Part shown: one piece after another, positions 63,246 through 64,000 of the stretch
How positions within the stretch are numbered: position 1 is the first letter of the stretch
Layout: each line of letters starts with the position of its first letter
DNA from: Phocaeicola sp.
Lineage (GTDB): Bacteria; Bacteroidota; Bacteroidia; Bacteroidales; Bacteroidaceae
Assembly: GCA_029257865.1 (NCBI GenBank)
Contig: JARIAN010000030.1
Coordinates: forward strand, 1 to 64,000
Reading direction: 5' to 3'
Length of the DNA: 64,000 bases
Made by a program: the position numbers and the translations under genes
Notes under the pieces: generated by a model
What the model was told of the DNA's origin: nothing
The model's database searches: none
The model's input: the letters and a program-made list of their open reading frames with translations, nothing else

Positions 63246-64000
63246 ATGAAATCACTTTGGCTGTCTTTGTTCGGAGGGCTGGCATTATGGGCCTGTAGCA
63301 CTCCCTCTTCTCAAGATGAACGAGATGTTACAGTGGCTGTTTTAGGCGATCTTCATTTTGATTTACCTCCTGAAACCGACCAGTATTATCATGTGCGAGC
63401 TGTTAATCACCTGGAAGGAAAATTCTGTATACCCAAAGACTCGGTTGGAGGTCTTTCTACAGGTATAGTGCGTCATTTGGATGCTGTTATACTAGCAGGA
63501 GACATGTTTGATAAACCCTTTCCACAAGTACATGAACTTTATTTTCGAAGATACACCTTGGGTTGTGGAGATAAGCAGATTCATTATCCAGTATTTCCCG
63601 GATACGGCAATCACGATATTGACCCGATTGCTCAGGATACCCTGCTGAATCTGCTAGGAAGAAAGGCAAATCTTCAACTGCTAGATTCTCTTCTGCTTCA
63701 GAAGTTGGATAATGGAGAAATCCTGAATTTGCATCCGGGAAGCAGAAGCTATTCATGGAATGTGAGGGATGTTCATTTTATTCAGGCGCATCGTTATTCA
63801 GGCGATGCCGAATACGGGGAGGCCAACTGGAAGTGGCTGGCAGATGATTTACGGAAATATGCTTCAGAGGGTAATCCGGTGGTATATATACAGCATTATG
63901 GTTTTGATGAATGGGCATTAAAATGGTGGCCTAAATCGGATAGGGAGCAACTGTTTGATTTGTTAGAACAGTATAATCTTGCGGTCTTTCTGGTAGGACA
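63246..64000 (+). CDS. Metallophosphoesterase lipoprotein, cut by window end
   Basis: The frame from ATG at 63246 stays open for 251 codons to the window edge, so the 3' end is missing. Lipobox ALWACS with Cys17. Calcineurin-type motifs are seen in order: VLGDLHFD (Asp34, His36), LAGDMFDK, GYGNHDID and, at the very end, the start of the last block (VFLVG plus the first two bases of a His codon). It should be an outer-membrane or periplasmic phosphoesterase. It differs from the 5332 protein in sequence and lacks the DVHW form of the first motif. Confidence 0.85.
   Translation, partial: MKSLWLSLFGGLALWACSTPSSQDERDVTVAVLGDLHFDLPPETDQYYHVRAVNHLEGKFCIPKDSVGGLSTGIVRHLDAVILAGDMFDKPFPQVHELYFRRYTLGCGDKQIHYPVFPGYGNHDIDPIAQDTLLNLLGRKANLQLLDSLLLQKLDNGEILNLHPGSRSYSWNVRDVHFIQAHRYSGDAEYGEANWKWLADDLRKYASEGNPVVYIQHYGFDEWALKWWPKSDREQLFDLLEQYNLAVFLVG

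Noticed and set aside
1-64000. tRNA, rRNA or insertion sequence
   Set aside because: No cloverleaf with CCA-end pattern, rRNA signature or transposase was found on either strand by reading; a covariance search would settle tRNAs.

Overview
The window comes from a member of the Bacteroidales, most likely Bacteroides or Phocaeicola. The evidence is a SusC/SusD pair, promoter elements of the Bacteroidota type (TAnnTTTG at -7), a complex I operon with fused NuoCD and no NuoEFG, a MurF-alanine racemase fusion, a DAHP synthase-chorismate mutase fusion, and lipoproteins with acidic export signals. Species assignment is not possible from this sequence alone. No rRNA, tRNA, CRISPR array, insertion sequence or phage gene was seen, and the content is mostly core chromosome.

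Layout. 1-8.2 kb (+): an outer-membrane uptake locus made of a small exported protein, a SusC-like receptor, a SusD-like lipoprotein, a calcineurin-type phosphoesterase and a PafA-like alkaline phosphatase. It looks like a capture-and-dephosphorylate system for an organic phosphate. 8.2-18.3 kb (-): an 11-subunit complex I operon (nuoA, B, CD, H-N). 18.4-22.1 kb (-): a small unknown exported protein, then dxs-trkA. 22.5-28.3 kb (+): a GSCFA protein overlapping murF-alr, then a cupin regulator with an acyl-CoA synthetase. 28.8-34.1 kb: a DUF4838/F5-8C protein, a TPR protein, a TapB-like secreted protein and a PatB-type C-S lyase.

34.3-38.4 kb (+): a Phe/Tyr biosynthetic operon (pheA, aminotransferase, DAHP synthase-chorismate mutase, tyrA). 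It is preceded by a 29-codon leader whose residues 8-18 are all Phe or Tyr, followed by mutually exclusive antiterminator and terminator hairpins. This is a complete translation-coupled attenuator and the most striking regulatory object in the window. 38.5-48.2 kb (-): a large surface lipoprotein, a beta-barrel protein, a GHL10 glycosidase-like protein, glutamate dehydrogenase, a 56-residue membrane protein and a malic enzyme. 48.6-55.9 kb (+): a tripartite RND pump, an LpxA-like acyltransferase lacking three of four canonical histidines, and a TetR regulator. 55.9-59.8 kb (+): two SGNH proteins and an MBOAT acyltransferase. 60.3-62.2 kb (-): surE-lpxB. 62.6 kb to the end (+): an ECF sigma factor and a metallophosphoesterase lipoprotein cut by the window edge.

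Three unrelated intergenic regions (22.3, 41.4 and 60.0 kb) carry the same degenerate repeat with a strict period of about 22 nt and a core close to ATATGCCGACGATT. Two are head-to-tail arrays, and the third is arranged as an inverted repeat able to form an 18-bp hairpin. I do not recognise this family, and with the Phe/Tyr attenuator it is the best candidate for something undescribed here.
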